DNA of 32,714 nt, taken from the NCBI GenBank assembly GCA_022072055.1, contig JAJVIK010000032.1, forward strand, positions 1 to 32,714, given 5' to 3'. Below are positions 7,268 through 14,696 of this stretch, piece by piece. The number at the start of each line of letters is the position of its first letter. Position 1 is the stretch's first letter. The notes under the pieces were generated by a model. The model was given only the letters and a program-made list of their open reading frames with translations, did no database searches and was not told the origin of the DNA. The DNA is from a bacterium. GTDB taxonomy: Bacteria > Hinthialibacterota > Hinthialibacteria > OLB16. Position numbers and translations under genes: made by a program.

Positions 7268-8305
7268 TCAAAGACCGATCGCGCTCACAAGATTGAAGAC
7301 CGGGGTGTACAAGGCGGTGGCCAGGATCACCATCAGTCCCCCAACCACCAGGATGAGCAGCGGCTCCAGGATCTCCACGGTCCACAGCACGGTGTTTTCC
7401 ACCCGCGCCGCGTAGAAATCCGCCAGATGATCGAGCGTGGCGAGGAAATCCCCCTTCACCTCGGCGGCGGAGAGCATCCAGATCATGGTCGGCGGGAAAA
7501 GGGTTTCGGTGATCATCGAGGTGGAGAGGGTCTCGCCACGCTCCACGCTCCTCCGGACAGTCTCCACGCTGGCCTGGGCGCGTTTGTTGTTGAGCATCCC
7601 GCCGCACAGGCTGATCGCCTCCGGCAGCGGCACCCCGGCGCGAAGGAGGGTCCCCAAGGTCCGGGTGAGACGCGAGGCGAGGGCCTGGCGGGTGAAGTTT
7701 CCGAGAAACGGGCACTCCAGGTCAAACCAATCGAAAATCAGCCCGCTCCACCCTACCCGCGCAAACCGTCGCGCGAACCAAAACACCACCGCGATGATCA
7801 GGAGCGTCACCGAGAAGGCGGTGTAATGAAAGCGAATGAGGAACAGGAACGAAGTGGGGAGTTCCGCCCCCAACTCCTCATAGATGTTGGCGATCTGGGG
7901 CATGATGTAGGTCCCATAGAAGAACATGAACGCGCTCAGGAAAAACACCAGCGCGACCGGGTAGGCGAAGACCTTGCGCACCTTGCGCCCGACGACATAG
8001 TTCTTCTGGATCAGCTCCGCGAGCTGCTGGAGCGAGTCGGGCAGCGCGCCCCCTTCCTCACCCGCGCGCAGCACGCGGATGAAGTAATCCGGGAACACCT
8101 TGGGGTGCCTCGCGACCGCGTCCGCGAGATTGGACCCGGCGCGCAGCTCCCCCGCGATATCCACCAAGGTGGCGCGAAAACTCCTCCCCACCATCTCCCC
8201 CGCGAGCAGCTCCACGGTCTGATGCAGCGGCACCCCGGCCCTCACCGCCGAGGCGATGTGTTCGGTGAAGAGCACCAGATCATCAATAAAGACCCGTTGA
8301 AACAT
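7268..8305 (-). CDS. gspF: GspF/PilC-type inner-membrane platform protein
   Basis: A 345-residue polytopic protein with two copies of the T2SS F domain: FTEHIASAVRAGVPLHQTVELL near residues 13-34, and LTRTLGTLLRAGVPLPEAISLC near 220-241. Hydrophobic segments occur at ~110-133, ~160-178 and ~312-332, giving the usual three-helix pattern. It forms the membrane platform on which the GspE ATPase acts to push pseudopilin subunits. The length is slightly under the 400 usual for the family, mainly at the N-terminus. It lies 9 nt upstream of the ATPase gene and 12 nt after the major pseudopilin, so all three are clearly co-transcribed. An AAAGGA ribosome site precedes the ATG. Confidence 0.92.
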   Translation of the reverse strand: MFQRVFIDDLVLFTEHIASAVRAGVPLHQTVELLAGEMVGRSFRATLVDIAGELRAGSNLADAVARHPKVFPDYFIRVLRAGEEGGALPDSLQQLAELIQKNYVVGRKVRKVFAYPVALVFFLSAFMFFYGTYIMPQIANIYEELGAELPTSFLFLIRFHYTAFSVTLLIIAVVFWFARRFARVGWSGLIFDWFDLECPFLGNFTRQALASRLTRTLGTLLRAGVPLPEAISLCGGMLNNKRAQASVETVRRSVERGETLSTSMITETLFPPTMIWMLSAAEVKGDFLATLDHLADFYAARVENTVLWTVEILEPLLILVVGGLMVILATALYTPVFNLVSAIGL

Positions 8306-8317
8306 GGCGTGTCCTTT

Positions 8318-8923
8318 CTAAGGTCCGAGCAGAATCAAGTCCCCATCCGAGCGTGTGCCGTTTGTCGGGCTGTAGCCCACCCCTTCCGGAGGCATCTTTG
8401 CGGCGTACACATCCCCATCCTCGTCGGGAGCATAGCTCGCGAGGAGATACGCGGCGGACCCGATGGCGCCGAACCGCGCGCGCGGGATCGGGGCGCCGGT
8501 GATCTCCAGCGCGTTCACATAGTCGAACAGGTGTCGTCCATGATCCTCCGTGGGGAAGGGATCGCCGGGGAGGAGGGAGAGGATCGCCAGAGGAGTGGTC
8601 AGGATCGAAAGGGAACCTCCGCGCAGGCCATGGTTCGAGCGGTCTTTTCGATCCTCGCGGTTGGGGTCTCCGACAAGCCCCCCCTCCGGGGTCTTGGCGA
8701 CCCGATTGGGAGGATAGGCCCGGTAGGAGAGGTAATACTCCTCGATCGCGGCGGAGATCGTGGCCATGTCGGAAATCGCCGCGGTCACTCGCGCGCGAAT
8801 CTGCGCCTCGAGGAAATTCGGCAGGGCGATCGCCATCAAGATGCTGATGATGAGTCCGACCGTGGCAAGCTCCATCATGGTGAAGCCGCGGGGGGGGGGA
8901 AGGGGAGTTGGGGGGGAGGTCAT
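8318..8923 (-). CDS. Major pseudopilin / type II secretion GspG-like prepilin
   Basis: A 201-residue prepilin with cleavage site PRG^FTMMELATV (Gly13/Phe14, Glu18 at +5), a hydrophobic helix to about residue 35, then a helical and beta domain with the YYLSYRAYPPN segment and DPF...YVNAL features of GspG-like and DUF1559-neighbouring pilins. The C-terminus carries an Asp-rich loop (DEDGDVYAAK and RSDGDLILLG) that may bind calcium as in GspG. It heads the operon. An AGGAG ribosome site lies 6 nt before the ATG. The leader is unusually Pro-rich and is coded by C homopolymers of 7 and 10 nt, which could make the reading frame unstable. The prepilin call is sure; being the major subunit is inferred from position. 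Confidence 0.85.
   Translation of the reverse strand: MTSPPTPLPPPRGFTMMELATVGLIISILMAIALPNFLEAQIRARVTAAISDMATISAAIEEYYLSYRAYPPNRVAKTPEGGLVGDPNREDRKDRSNHGLRGGSLSILTTPLAILSLLPGDPFPTEDHGRHLFDYVNALEITGAPIPRARFGAIGSAAYLLASYAPDEDGDVYAAKMPPEGVGYSPTNGTRSDGDLILLGP
8890..8916 (-). repeat. C10 and C7 homopolymer tracts in the pseudopilin leader
   Basis: On the coding (minus) strand there are ten consecutive C (8890-8899) and seven consecutive C (8910-8916), both inside the first 12 codons of the pseudopilin gene and upstream of the cleavage site. Homopolymers of this length are classical sites of slipped-strand mispairing. In the given sequence the frame is intact. Confidence 0.8.
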
Positions 8924-8942
8924 GGCGCGCTCCTGTTGATGG

Positions 8943-9024
8943 GCGCCGGGATCAGGCCCGGCGGCGGTTGAGACATCGCCGGGCTTACGGCCGGCGCTGC
9001 GACTGTGTCGCCCACTCCGTGGGC
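8943..9024. repeat. Cluster of palindromes upstream of the pseudopilin operon
   Basis: An outer inverted pair gcgccgg (8943-8949) / ccggcgc (8991-8997) encloses smaller imperfect hairpins. Two more perfect hairpins follow: gcgac-tgt-gtcgc (8999-9011) and gcccac-tcc-gtgggc (9010-9024), which overlap by two bases. The cluster fills nearly all of the 123-bp gap between the anti-sigma gene and the pseudopilin gene. The sequence differs from the element at 4124-4190, but the architecture is alike. It may be a dispersed repeat, or a transcript processing or attenuation site between the two gene groups. Confidence 0.55.
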
Positions 9025-9046
9025 TTGGAGAATCCGCGAGTCCGCC

Positions 9047-9538
9047 CTAAGACACCGGGCGACTTGTCCGGAATCCCACGCTCTGCACCCGCGCGGAGAG
9101 CTGCGCGGTCTGCCAGGCCAGCTCCACGATGAGCGGATCGTTCAACTCCTTGGCCACCAGCTGCAGCTCCACGACCGCGGGTGGCGGATTCGGCGCGGTT
9201 GCCTTTGGAAGCGATGGCACTCGCAGTGTGGGGGCAAGCAGTCCCAGCACCAGACAAGCCGCCATTGCCGCTCGCAACCAGGGGCGAGACTCATCCGCTC
9301 GCCTTCGCTGGAGAATCGCCAGTACCGTGGCGGCGAATTGCTCGGAAATCCGCTCCTCCGGCTCAACAGTCGCGCGGTCCACCAGCTCGAGGGTCTCCCG
9401 CAAACGCGCATGCCGCTCACGGCATTCGGCGCAGTCCGCGAGATGCCTCTCCACGCGGTGGGTCCAAACCTCCTCCAGGTCCCGGTACACATGATCCAGA
9501 AGCAGCAAGGTCACGGTCCGGCAGTCTTCCCGAATCAT
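9047..9538 (-). CDS. Zinc-finger anti-sigma factor
   Basis: A 163-residue protein with the ZAS motif H32-x3-C36-x2-C39 (RHLADCAECRE), which typifies the N-terminal anti-sigma domain that clamps ECF sigma factors. A hydrophobic segment near residues 88-104 would anchor it in the inner membrane, leaving a C-terminal part of ~55 residues in the periplasm as the possible sensor. Its ATG overlaps the stop of the sigma gene as ATGA, the usual arrangement that keeps sigma and anti-sigma in balance. The signal and the release mechanism cannot be read from sequence. Confidence 0.85.
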   Translation of the reverse strand: MIREDCRTVTLLLLDHVYRDLEEVWTHRVERHLADCAECRERHARLRETLELVDRATVEPEERISEQFAATVLAILQRRRADESRPWLRAAMAACLVLGLLAPTLRVPSLPKATAPNPPPAVVELQLVAKELNDPLIVELAWQTAQLSARVQSVGFRTSRPVS

Positions 9539-10122
9539 CTCCGCGCCCTTTCGTCGACCTCGCCGGAACCGATAAGCGAGCCTTGAAGCTTCTGAAGCGC
9601 GTTGTGGAGCGTGGCCTTGACCGTGCCGAGGGGCGAATTCAACACCTCGGCAATTTCCGTGAGCTTTAGTCCCTGGAAGTGGCGCAGCACGAACACAAGC
9701 TTCTGCCGTGGCGGAAGCTCCTCGATCGCGCGCTCGATCCGCTCCACCTCGCGCGAACGCCGCAACAGTTCGCGCGGGCTTGCCGGCGAGGAGACCCGCG
9801 CCAAGTGGAGGACCTCGCTCCCGTATGATTCGAGTCCCTCACGCTGCCGCTCGCGACGCCGGAGGATGTCCAGGGCTTGGTTTGAGAGGATTCGATAGAC
9901 CCAGAGTTGGAAGGCGCGCACATCCGAGAGCTCGCGGAGGCGGTCCCACACGCGCAGGAAGGTTTCTTGCAGGCAATCCTCGGCATCCTCGCGTTGATGG
10001 AGGATGCGGTACGCGGTATAGAACATGCGCTCCTCGTAACGCTTCACCAAGGCCCCGTAGGCGCGTAGGTCACCTTGTTGGGCTCGGCGGATCAGCTCCA
10101 GTTCCAGCTCCGGATTCTCCAC
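9535..10122 (-). CDS. ECF RNA polymerase sigma factor (sigma-70 family)
   Basis: A protein of about 195 residues with region 2 (ALVKRYEERMFYTAYRIL, then EDAEDCLQETFLRVW, the core-binding and -10 recognition part) and region 4 (ELPPRQKLVFVLRHFQGL, then EIAEVLNSPLGTVKATLHNA, the helix-turn-helix for -35 boxes). I chose GTG at 10122 because it gives the usual short N-terminus (ENPELELELIRRAQQGD) and follows an AAGGAG site; an ATG at 10188 and a TTG at 10203 in the same frame would add 22-27 residues. It is coupled to the anti-sigma gene. Downstream on the same strand lies the pseudopilin operon, a possible target or part of the same transcript. I could not identify its cognate promoters in the window. 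Confidence 0.92.
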   Translation of the reverse strand: MENPELELELIRRAQQGDLRAYGALVKRYEERMFYTAYRILHQREDAEDCLQETFLRVWDRLRELSDVRAFQLWVYRILSNQALDILRRRERQREGLESYGSEVLHLARVSSPASPRELLRRSREVERIERAIEELPPRQKLVFVLRHFQGLKLTEIAEVLNSPLGTVKATLHNALQKLQGSLIGSGEVDERARR

Positions 10123-10244
10123 TCCGGTGCATCTCCTTGAAGATTCACTTGTTAAGACGCTCAGCGACCTCCAATGGTTTAGTCTCATTTGAGGTTCCTG
10201 CAAAGATAGAGTTTAAGTTGTGTTGGAAGGGTCACGGCTTTGTG

Positions 10245-10281
10245 TTGACAGTGAAAACCGGGAGGGTAATATCCCCTCCCG
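10245..10281 (+). promoter_or_regulatory. Near-consensus sigma70 promoter with -10 box in the loop of an inverted repeat
   Basis: TTGACA (10245-10250) and TAATAT (10267-10272) are separated by 16 nt. The -10 box is flanked by a perfect 8-bp inverted repeat, cgggaggg (10259-10266) and ccctcccg (10274-10281). This would drive the alpha/beta-hydrolase gene with a 5' leader of about 125 nt. The palindrome is well placed to be an operator. The remainder of the 281-nt gap between sigma and hydrolase genes shows nothing else that I can support. Confidence 0.6.
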
Positions 10282-10403
10282 CGTCGGCGATGAGGGGCGC
10301 CCCTTTCTGGGTTTCGGGCGACCGGCGCGATGGTTGCGCGGAGCACTTGTGTCCCGGGCCTCTCCTTGACTTGAAGCCACACAACAACAGGGGTGTTCAG
10401 CTT

Positions 10404-11159
10404 ATGTTTCTCGCTCGAGCCGAGGGTGGTGGCGTGGATGTTTCCATGGTTTACCTGCCGGGGATCGAAGGCTCCGGCGCTCTCGCATCCAAGTTCCTGC
10501 TCAAGGCCGAAGGTCATTTCCCCATCACCCGTCTGCACTATCCCGGCCACAGCCGTCTGACCATCGAGGAACTTGCGGATGGGTGTGTGTCGGCGCTCGC
10601 CGAACAGGGCAAGACCAGCGCGATCTGGCTCGGTGATTCCTTCGGATCCGCGGTGGCCCTGGCCATCGCCCTCAAGCACCCGCGCGCCACTCGCGGGCTG
10701 ATTCTCGCGGGCGGCATGACCAAGGCCCCCAGCCCGGTCCGCTTGCTGGCCGCCGCCCGAATCCTGGACACACTGCCCTCCAGCTGGCGCAAGAAGGCGT
10801 TGAGGCGAAGGTTGCAGCGAGTCGTTCGGAGGCACCCCACCCGCTTCCACCGTTCCGTGGTGGATGAGTTCCTGATCAACGGTCAGCTCGATTTCCTTTC
10901 CTGGCGGCTCCGCCTCCTTTCCGCCTTCAATGTTCGCTCCGAACTCCACAAGCTCGACTGCCCGGTCCTCTATCTCGGGGGTGAGGAGGATGGGCTGGTC
11001 AACACGCAGGAGGAATCACGTCTCCTGCGGGCCACCTTGCCTTCCTGCCGGACTTTCCTGTTTCCCGGGTGCGGCCACGCGGTTCTGGGGGAGCGCGCGG
11101 TCGAGTGCCTGGAGGTGATCGACCTGTTCATCCCCATGGCCAAACGGGTCGCGGCGTAG
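10404..11159 (+). CDS. Alpha/beta-hydrolase fold protein
   Basis: A 251-residue cytoplasmic hydrolase with the full catalytic triad visible: nucleophile Ser79 in GDSFGS, Asp196 in GGEEDGLV and His225 in GCGHAVLG. The oxyanion region LPGIEGSG is near the N-terminus, and a basic helical cap (SSWRKKALRRRLQRVVRR) lies between strands 6 and 7. This is the layout of esterases, lipases and thioesterases related to BioH/MenH; the substrate is unknown. The frame is open far upstream, but that part is antisense to the sigma gene. ATG 10404 follows an AGGGG stretch; ATG 10446 (MVYLPGIEG) is a good alternative and would fit the family better. It has its own promoter and is followed by a weak terminator. 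Confidence 0.85.
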   Translation: MFLARAEGGGVDVSMVYLPGIEGSGALASKFLLKAEGHFPITRLHYPGHSRLTIEELADGCVSALAEQGKTSAIWLGDSFGSAVALAIALKHPRATRGLILAGGMTKAPSPVRLLAAARILDTLPSSWRKKALRRRLQRVVRRHPTRFHRSVVDEFLINGQLDFLSWRLRLLSAFNVRSELHKLDCPVLYLGGEEDGLVNTQEESRLLRATLPSCRTFLFPGCGHAVLGERAVECLEVIDLFIPMAKRVAA

Positions 11160-11225
11160 GGAATCCCCCCCACTTTCCCTCTTTCCAACCCTTCAGATTC
11201 CCGCCCTATCCGCCGAAACTGAGAT

Positions 11226-11245
11226 GGGCGAATCCGCCCGTTTTT
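11226..11245 (+). terminator. Weak Rho-independent terminator
   Basis: A short stem gggcg (11226-11230) / cgccc (11235-11239) with loop aatc is followed by gttttt. The position, 67 nt after the hydrolase stop, fits transcription termination before the MCE operon. The stem has only 5 bp, so the site may be partial. Confidence 0.4.
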
Positions 11246-11273
11246 CTTGCTTGCAGAGGGCGGTGGGAAGTCG

Positions 11274-12089
11274 ATGTCCTCCAGTGTTTCACTTCCGGAC
11301 ATCCCGGGGCGGGAGCGGAGTCTGCTCGCGCCGCTGCGCTGGCTGGAGTCGGCCTGCCTCCATATCGGCGGGGTTTCCATCCTCTTCGCCTCCGCGCTTT
11401 CCCGGGTTTTTCAGCGACCCTTCCGGATGCGTCAGTGGATCGCCCAAATGGAGCAGGTCGGGGTCCATTCGATTTCGGTCGCGCTACTGACCGCCACCTT
11501 CACCGGCATGGTCATGGTCCTGCAAACCGGGGTGCAACTCAGCCGTTTCCAATCCGAGTCGATGACCCCCGGCATCGCCGGGATCGCCCTGTTGCGCGAG
11601 ATCGCCCCGGTGCTCACCGCGCTCGCCATCGCCGCGCGTGTCGGCGCGGGGATCGCCGCCGAGCTCGGCACGATGCGTGTCACCGAGCAGATCGACGCCC
11701 TGGAATCGATGGGCTCCGATCCGATCCATTATCTTGTGGTCCCGCGTTTGGTGGCCTGCGTGGTGATGGTCCCCGCCCTCACCATCCTTTCGGACTTAGT
11801 GGGAATCCTGGGCGGGTGCCTGATCGGGGTCACCAAGCTCGACATCACCCTCCAGGCCTATCTGGACACGACTTTTCGTTGGGTGAACCCGGAGGATTTC
11901 TATAGCGGCTTCCTCAAGACAATTGTGTTCGGAGGGATCGTGGCCACCATCGGCTGCTACCTGGGGCTCAAGTCCTCCGGGGGCGCCGAGGGCGTGGGGA
12001 CCGCCACCACCCGCTCGGTGGTGGTTTCGTTCATTCTGATCCTGGTCTCGGATTATTTCCTCACCGAGATCCTCCTCAAGGTCCTCTAA
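11274..12089 (+). CDS. mlaE: MlaE-type permease of an MCE lipid ABC transporter
   Basis: A 271-residue inner-membrane protein of the MlaE/YrbE family. It has the family pattern of an N-terminal amphipathic helix (FRMRQWIAQMEQVG), then FTGMVMVLQTGVQL, the highly conserved core AARVGAGIAAELGTMRVTEQIDALE, and PRLVACVVMVPALT, followed by three more hydrophobic helices. MlaE dimers carry phospholipid between the MCE ring and the ATPase. ATG 11274 follows a GGTGGGAAG site; a TTG at 11247 is possible but less likely. It is 1 nt from the ATPase gene, as usual for the E-F-D order reordered here as E, F, D. Confidence 0.93.
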   Translation: MSSSVSLPDIPGRERSLLAPLRWLESACLHIGGVSILFASALSRVFQRPFRMRQWIAQMEQVGVHSISVALLTATFTGMVMVLQTGVQLSRFQSESMTPGIAGIALLREIAPVLTALAIAARVGAGIAAELGTMRVTEQIDALESMGSDPIHYLVVPRLVACVVMVPALTILSDLVGILGGCLIGVTKLDITLQAYLDTTFRWVNPEDFYSGFLKTIVFGGIVATIGCYLGLKSSGGAEGVGTATTRSVVVSFILILVSDYFLTEILLKVL

Positions 12090-12090
12090 G

Positions 12091-12894
12091 ATGATCGCGG
12101 GAACCGAGACCACGGAGAGACGTCGCGCGCGGATTCGCCTGGCTGATGTCCATCTCGCTTTCGGACCGCAGCCGGTCCTGCGTGGAGTGTCCCTGGATGT
12201 CCATGAGGGCGAGACCCTGGTTGTCGTGGGGCGTAGCGGGGAAGGGAAGTCGGTGCTCCTCAAGACCATCGATGGGATCCTCAAGCCGGACCGTGGCGAG
12301 GTGTGGGTGGACCAGGAGCGGATGGACAGCCTTCGGGCGCGCGAACTCTCCCTGGCGCGACGTAAGATCGCGATGGTGTTCCAAGGCGCGGCGCTTTTCG
12401 ACAGCATGACAGTCGAGGAGAATGTGGCCTTCCCGTATGTCGAGCATGGGACTTGCCGAACCGCCGAGGTCCGCGAGCGCGTGGTGGAAAACCTGCGCCG
12501 GGTGCATCTGACCGATCCCGCCGTGTTTTCCAAGAAGCCCGCTGAGCTCTCCGGCGGCATGAAGAAGCGGGTCGGGGTGGCCCGGGCCTTATCGATGGAA
12601 CCGGAAATCATCCTTTGGGACGAACCGACAACCGGCCTGGATCCGGTCACCGCGGATGCCATCAACGATCTGATTCTCGAAACCCAGGCCTCCACTCGCG
12701 CCACCTCGGTGGTGGTGACCCACGACATGGCCAGCGCCTTCAAGGTCGGAAACCGGGTGGCGATGCTCCACCAGGGGCGCGTGGTCTACACCGGATCGGT
12801 GGAGGAAACCCGCGCGACGGAAAACCCGTTGGTCCGTCAGTTCGTGGAGGGGCGCGCCTCCGGACCGTTGACCGATGGAGCGCGCGATGGCTAA
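12091..12894 (+). CDS. mlaF: MlaF-type ATPase of an MCE lipid ABC transporter
   Basis: A 267-residue ABC ATPase with Walker A GRSGEGKS (47-54), Q-loop Gln98 (VFQGAALFDSMTVEENV), signature LSGGM (153-157), Walker B IILWDEPT (173-180) and H-loop His211. The FQGAALFDSMTVxENVAFP segment and the LSGGMKKRVGVARAL signature are characteristic of MlaF/TtgA-type proteins of the MCE system and differ from sugar or amino-acid importers. Its 3' end overlaps the MCE gene by 8 nt, so translation of the complex is coupled. It hydrolyses ATP on the cytoplasmic side to drive lipid transfer. Confidence 0.93.
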   Translation: MIAGTETTERRRARIRLADVHLAFGPQPVLRGVSLDVHEGETLVVVGRSGEGKSVLLKTIDGILKPDRGEVWVDQERMDSLRARELSLARRKIAMVFQGAALFDSMTVEENVAFPYVEHGTCRTAEVRERVVENLRRVHLTDPAVFSKKPAELSGGMKKRVGVARALSMEPEIILWDEPTTGLDPVTADAINDLILETQASTRATSVVVTHDMASAFKVGNRVAMLHQGRVVYTGSVEETRATENPLVRQFVEGRASGPLTDGARDG

Positions 12895-14674
12895 GAACCG
12901 CTCCGAGCTGGTGGTCGGAATCTTTGTCCTGGTGGTGCTGGCCGCCGCCGCCTACATGGTCCTTTCGATCCAGGGGAATCCCTTTCAAGAGACCTTCGAC
13001 TTGCGCGCCCACTACACTCGGGTGGGCGGGGTCAAGGCGGGCACGCCCGTGTCCCTCGCGGGACATCAGGTCGGCGAGGTGGTCGGGGTCGCGCCGCGCC
13101 CCGAGCTGCGCAAGGTCGAGGTTCGCATGGCCATCTCCGAGGAGTATGCGGGCGCGATTCTCACCGATGCCTCCGCCACCATTGTCCCGGTCGGTTTTCT
13201 CGGTGATGTTCAGATCGAACTCTCCTATGGCCGCCTTGGGGTCCCGGTGAAGGCCGGAGATGTGCTCCAAGGGGGCGAGCCGCTCGACTGGCAGAACCTC
13301 CTCAAGGGCGCCGCCGGGGATTTCAGCGCGGCCATGCGGTCGGTCAACACGGTGGTCGGAGATGAACAGCTCCAGCAGGATCTCACCCGAATTCTGGACA
13401 ACCTCTCGCGATTCACCGACACCCTCAACGAGATTGTCGTGCCCGATGACCGCGCGCAACTCCAGAGCATCTTCACCTCGCTGGAGGACACCAGCGCGCG
13501 AATTGGCGAGGCCGCGGAGAGCTTGCGGACCTTGGTCGAACAGAATCGAGAGAACCTTTCGGCCACCTTGGTGAACGCCCGGACCATCACCGAGCAGGTG
13601 AAATCCGAGGTCGCCCCCGGTTTCGCGGACGCCGCCCAGAAGTTCTCGGAACTCGGCGCGCGCATGACCACTCTCACCGAAAAGATCGACAAGTTTGTCG
13701 AGAGCAACTCCACCAACGCCTCCGAGGCCATCACCGGCATCCGCGACTCCACCAAGGCGCTACGGGAAACCCTGGACACCGCTCGCGCCTCGCTCGACCG
13801 GATCAAAGAGGGGCCCGGAACCCTGCACGACATCGTGTACCGCGAGGAGACCAGCCGCAATCTGAACTCCGCGCTGATTTCCGCCGGGCGATTCTTCGAT
13901 AGTTGGTCCGGGTTCACCTCCGGGCTGGAACTCAAGGTCTCCGCCGAAGCCAAGTATTTCTTTGATGACCCCGCCGACACCCACGGCCGCGAGGATTTCC
14001 GGACCGTGATCACCAACCCACCCCCCGGCGGCTCCTTCAGCGGGTATAGCGAGACCTGGCATGAGGGGGATGGCAATCGCGCCGAATGGGACCTGGCCGC
14101 GCAGCTTAATTTCGGCGACTACGGAGTCCTTGTGGGCGCGGATGATGTCGGAGTGGGGAACGATCTGGACCTGCTCTTCCTTGGCAAGGTTCCGAGCTCC
14201 GGCGGGCGACTTGTGGCGGGCTTCGGCGTCTTGGAGGGGGAAGCGGGGGCGCGCCTGGAGGCGCATCTGATTCCGGACCTGCTGTATCTGCGTCTTGAGG
14301 GCATCGGCTTCACCACCCAAGACCAGGAGCGCCTGGATGTCTCCCTGCGCGCTCAGCTATGGGAGAACCTGTACCTCATGGGCGGCGTGGAGAGCGTGTG
14401 GGGCAAATTGGATCGACGCACCTTTGCGGGGATTCGGTACGAGTTCGGAAAGAAGTTCGGACAGAAAAAAGAAACAGCGGAAGAGGCGGACTCCACCTGG
14501 GAGGACGACTACAAGTCCGAGGTCGAGAAGACGGGTTATGAGTCCACGATCAAACAGGCCGAACCGGGGGTCGATCCCTTCGCCGAGGATGAAGGGCTTT
14601 GGGGCAACCCTGACCACGAAGGGACAGTTCCAGCCGAGGAGGCCCCCGCGATTAAGGCGCCTTCCGGGTTTTAG
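12887..14674 (+). CDS. MlaD-type MCE protein with long helical and beta-rich C-terminal extension
   Basis: A 595-residue protein. Residues 8-27 form a signal-anchor helix and ~38-115 the MCE domain (YTRVGGVKAGTPVSLAGHQV, then VGFLGDVQIELS), which forms hexameric rings that conduct lipids. Residues ~150-330 are a long helical or coiled-coil region rich in heptad-like Leu/Ile, as in needle-type MCE proteins such as PqiB. Residues ~344-524 are amphipathic beta-strand-rich with alternating hydrophobic residues and end in RRTFAGIRYEFG, resembling the beta-barrel-like tail known from several deltaproteobacterial MCE proteins. An acidic tail follows. ATG 12887 was chosen for its GGAG site and short N-terminus; 12875 is also in frame. 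No MlaA, MlaB or MlaC gene is nearby, so this protein may itself span the periplasm. Confidence 0.88.
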   Translation: MAKNRSELVVGIFVLVVLAAAAYMVLSIQGNPFQETFDLRAHYTRVGGVKAGTPVSLAGHQVGEVVGVAPRPELRKVEVRMAISEEYAGAILTDASATIVPVGFLGDVQIELSYGRLGVPVKAGDVLQGGEPLDWQNLLKGAAGDFSAAMRSVNTVVGDEQLQQDLTRILDNLSRFTDTLNEIVVPDDRAQLQSIFTSLEDTSARIGEAAESLRTLVEQNRENLSATLVNARTITEQVKSEVAPGFADAAQKFSELGARMTTLTEKIDKFVESNSTNASEAITGIRDSTKALRETLDTARASLDRIKEGPGTLHDIVYREETSRNLNSALISAGRFFDSWSGFTSGLELKVSAEAKYFFDDPADTHGREDFRTVITNPPPGGSFSGYSETWHEGDGNRAEWDLAAQLNFGDYGVLVGADDVGVGNDLDLLFLGKVPSSGGRLVAGFGVLEGEAGARLEAHLIPDLLYLRLEGIGFTTQDQERLDVSLRAQLWENLYLMGGVESVWGKLDRRTFAGIRYEFGKKFGQKKETAEEADSTWEDDYKSEVEKTGYESTIKQAEPGVDPFAEDEGLWGNPDHEGTVPAEEAPAIKAPSGF

Positions 14675-14696
14675 GCCGACCGAGGCGGGACCCCTC

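Noticed and set aside
6431-8971. 846-codon plus-strand open frame
   Set aside because: Antisense to the clearly identified GspE, GspF and pseudopilin genes; rich in Arg/His/Gln with no domain.
9708-10403. Upstream extension of the alpha/beta-hydrolase frame
   Set aside because: It runs antisense through the sigma factor gene, is Arg/Pro-rich and precedes the promoter at 10245; the gene starts at 10404 or 10446.
10185-10949. 254-codon minus-strand frame
   Set aside because: Antisense to the hydrolase with its intact catalytic triad; no domain recognisable.
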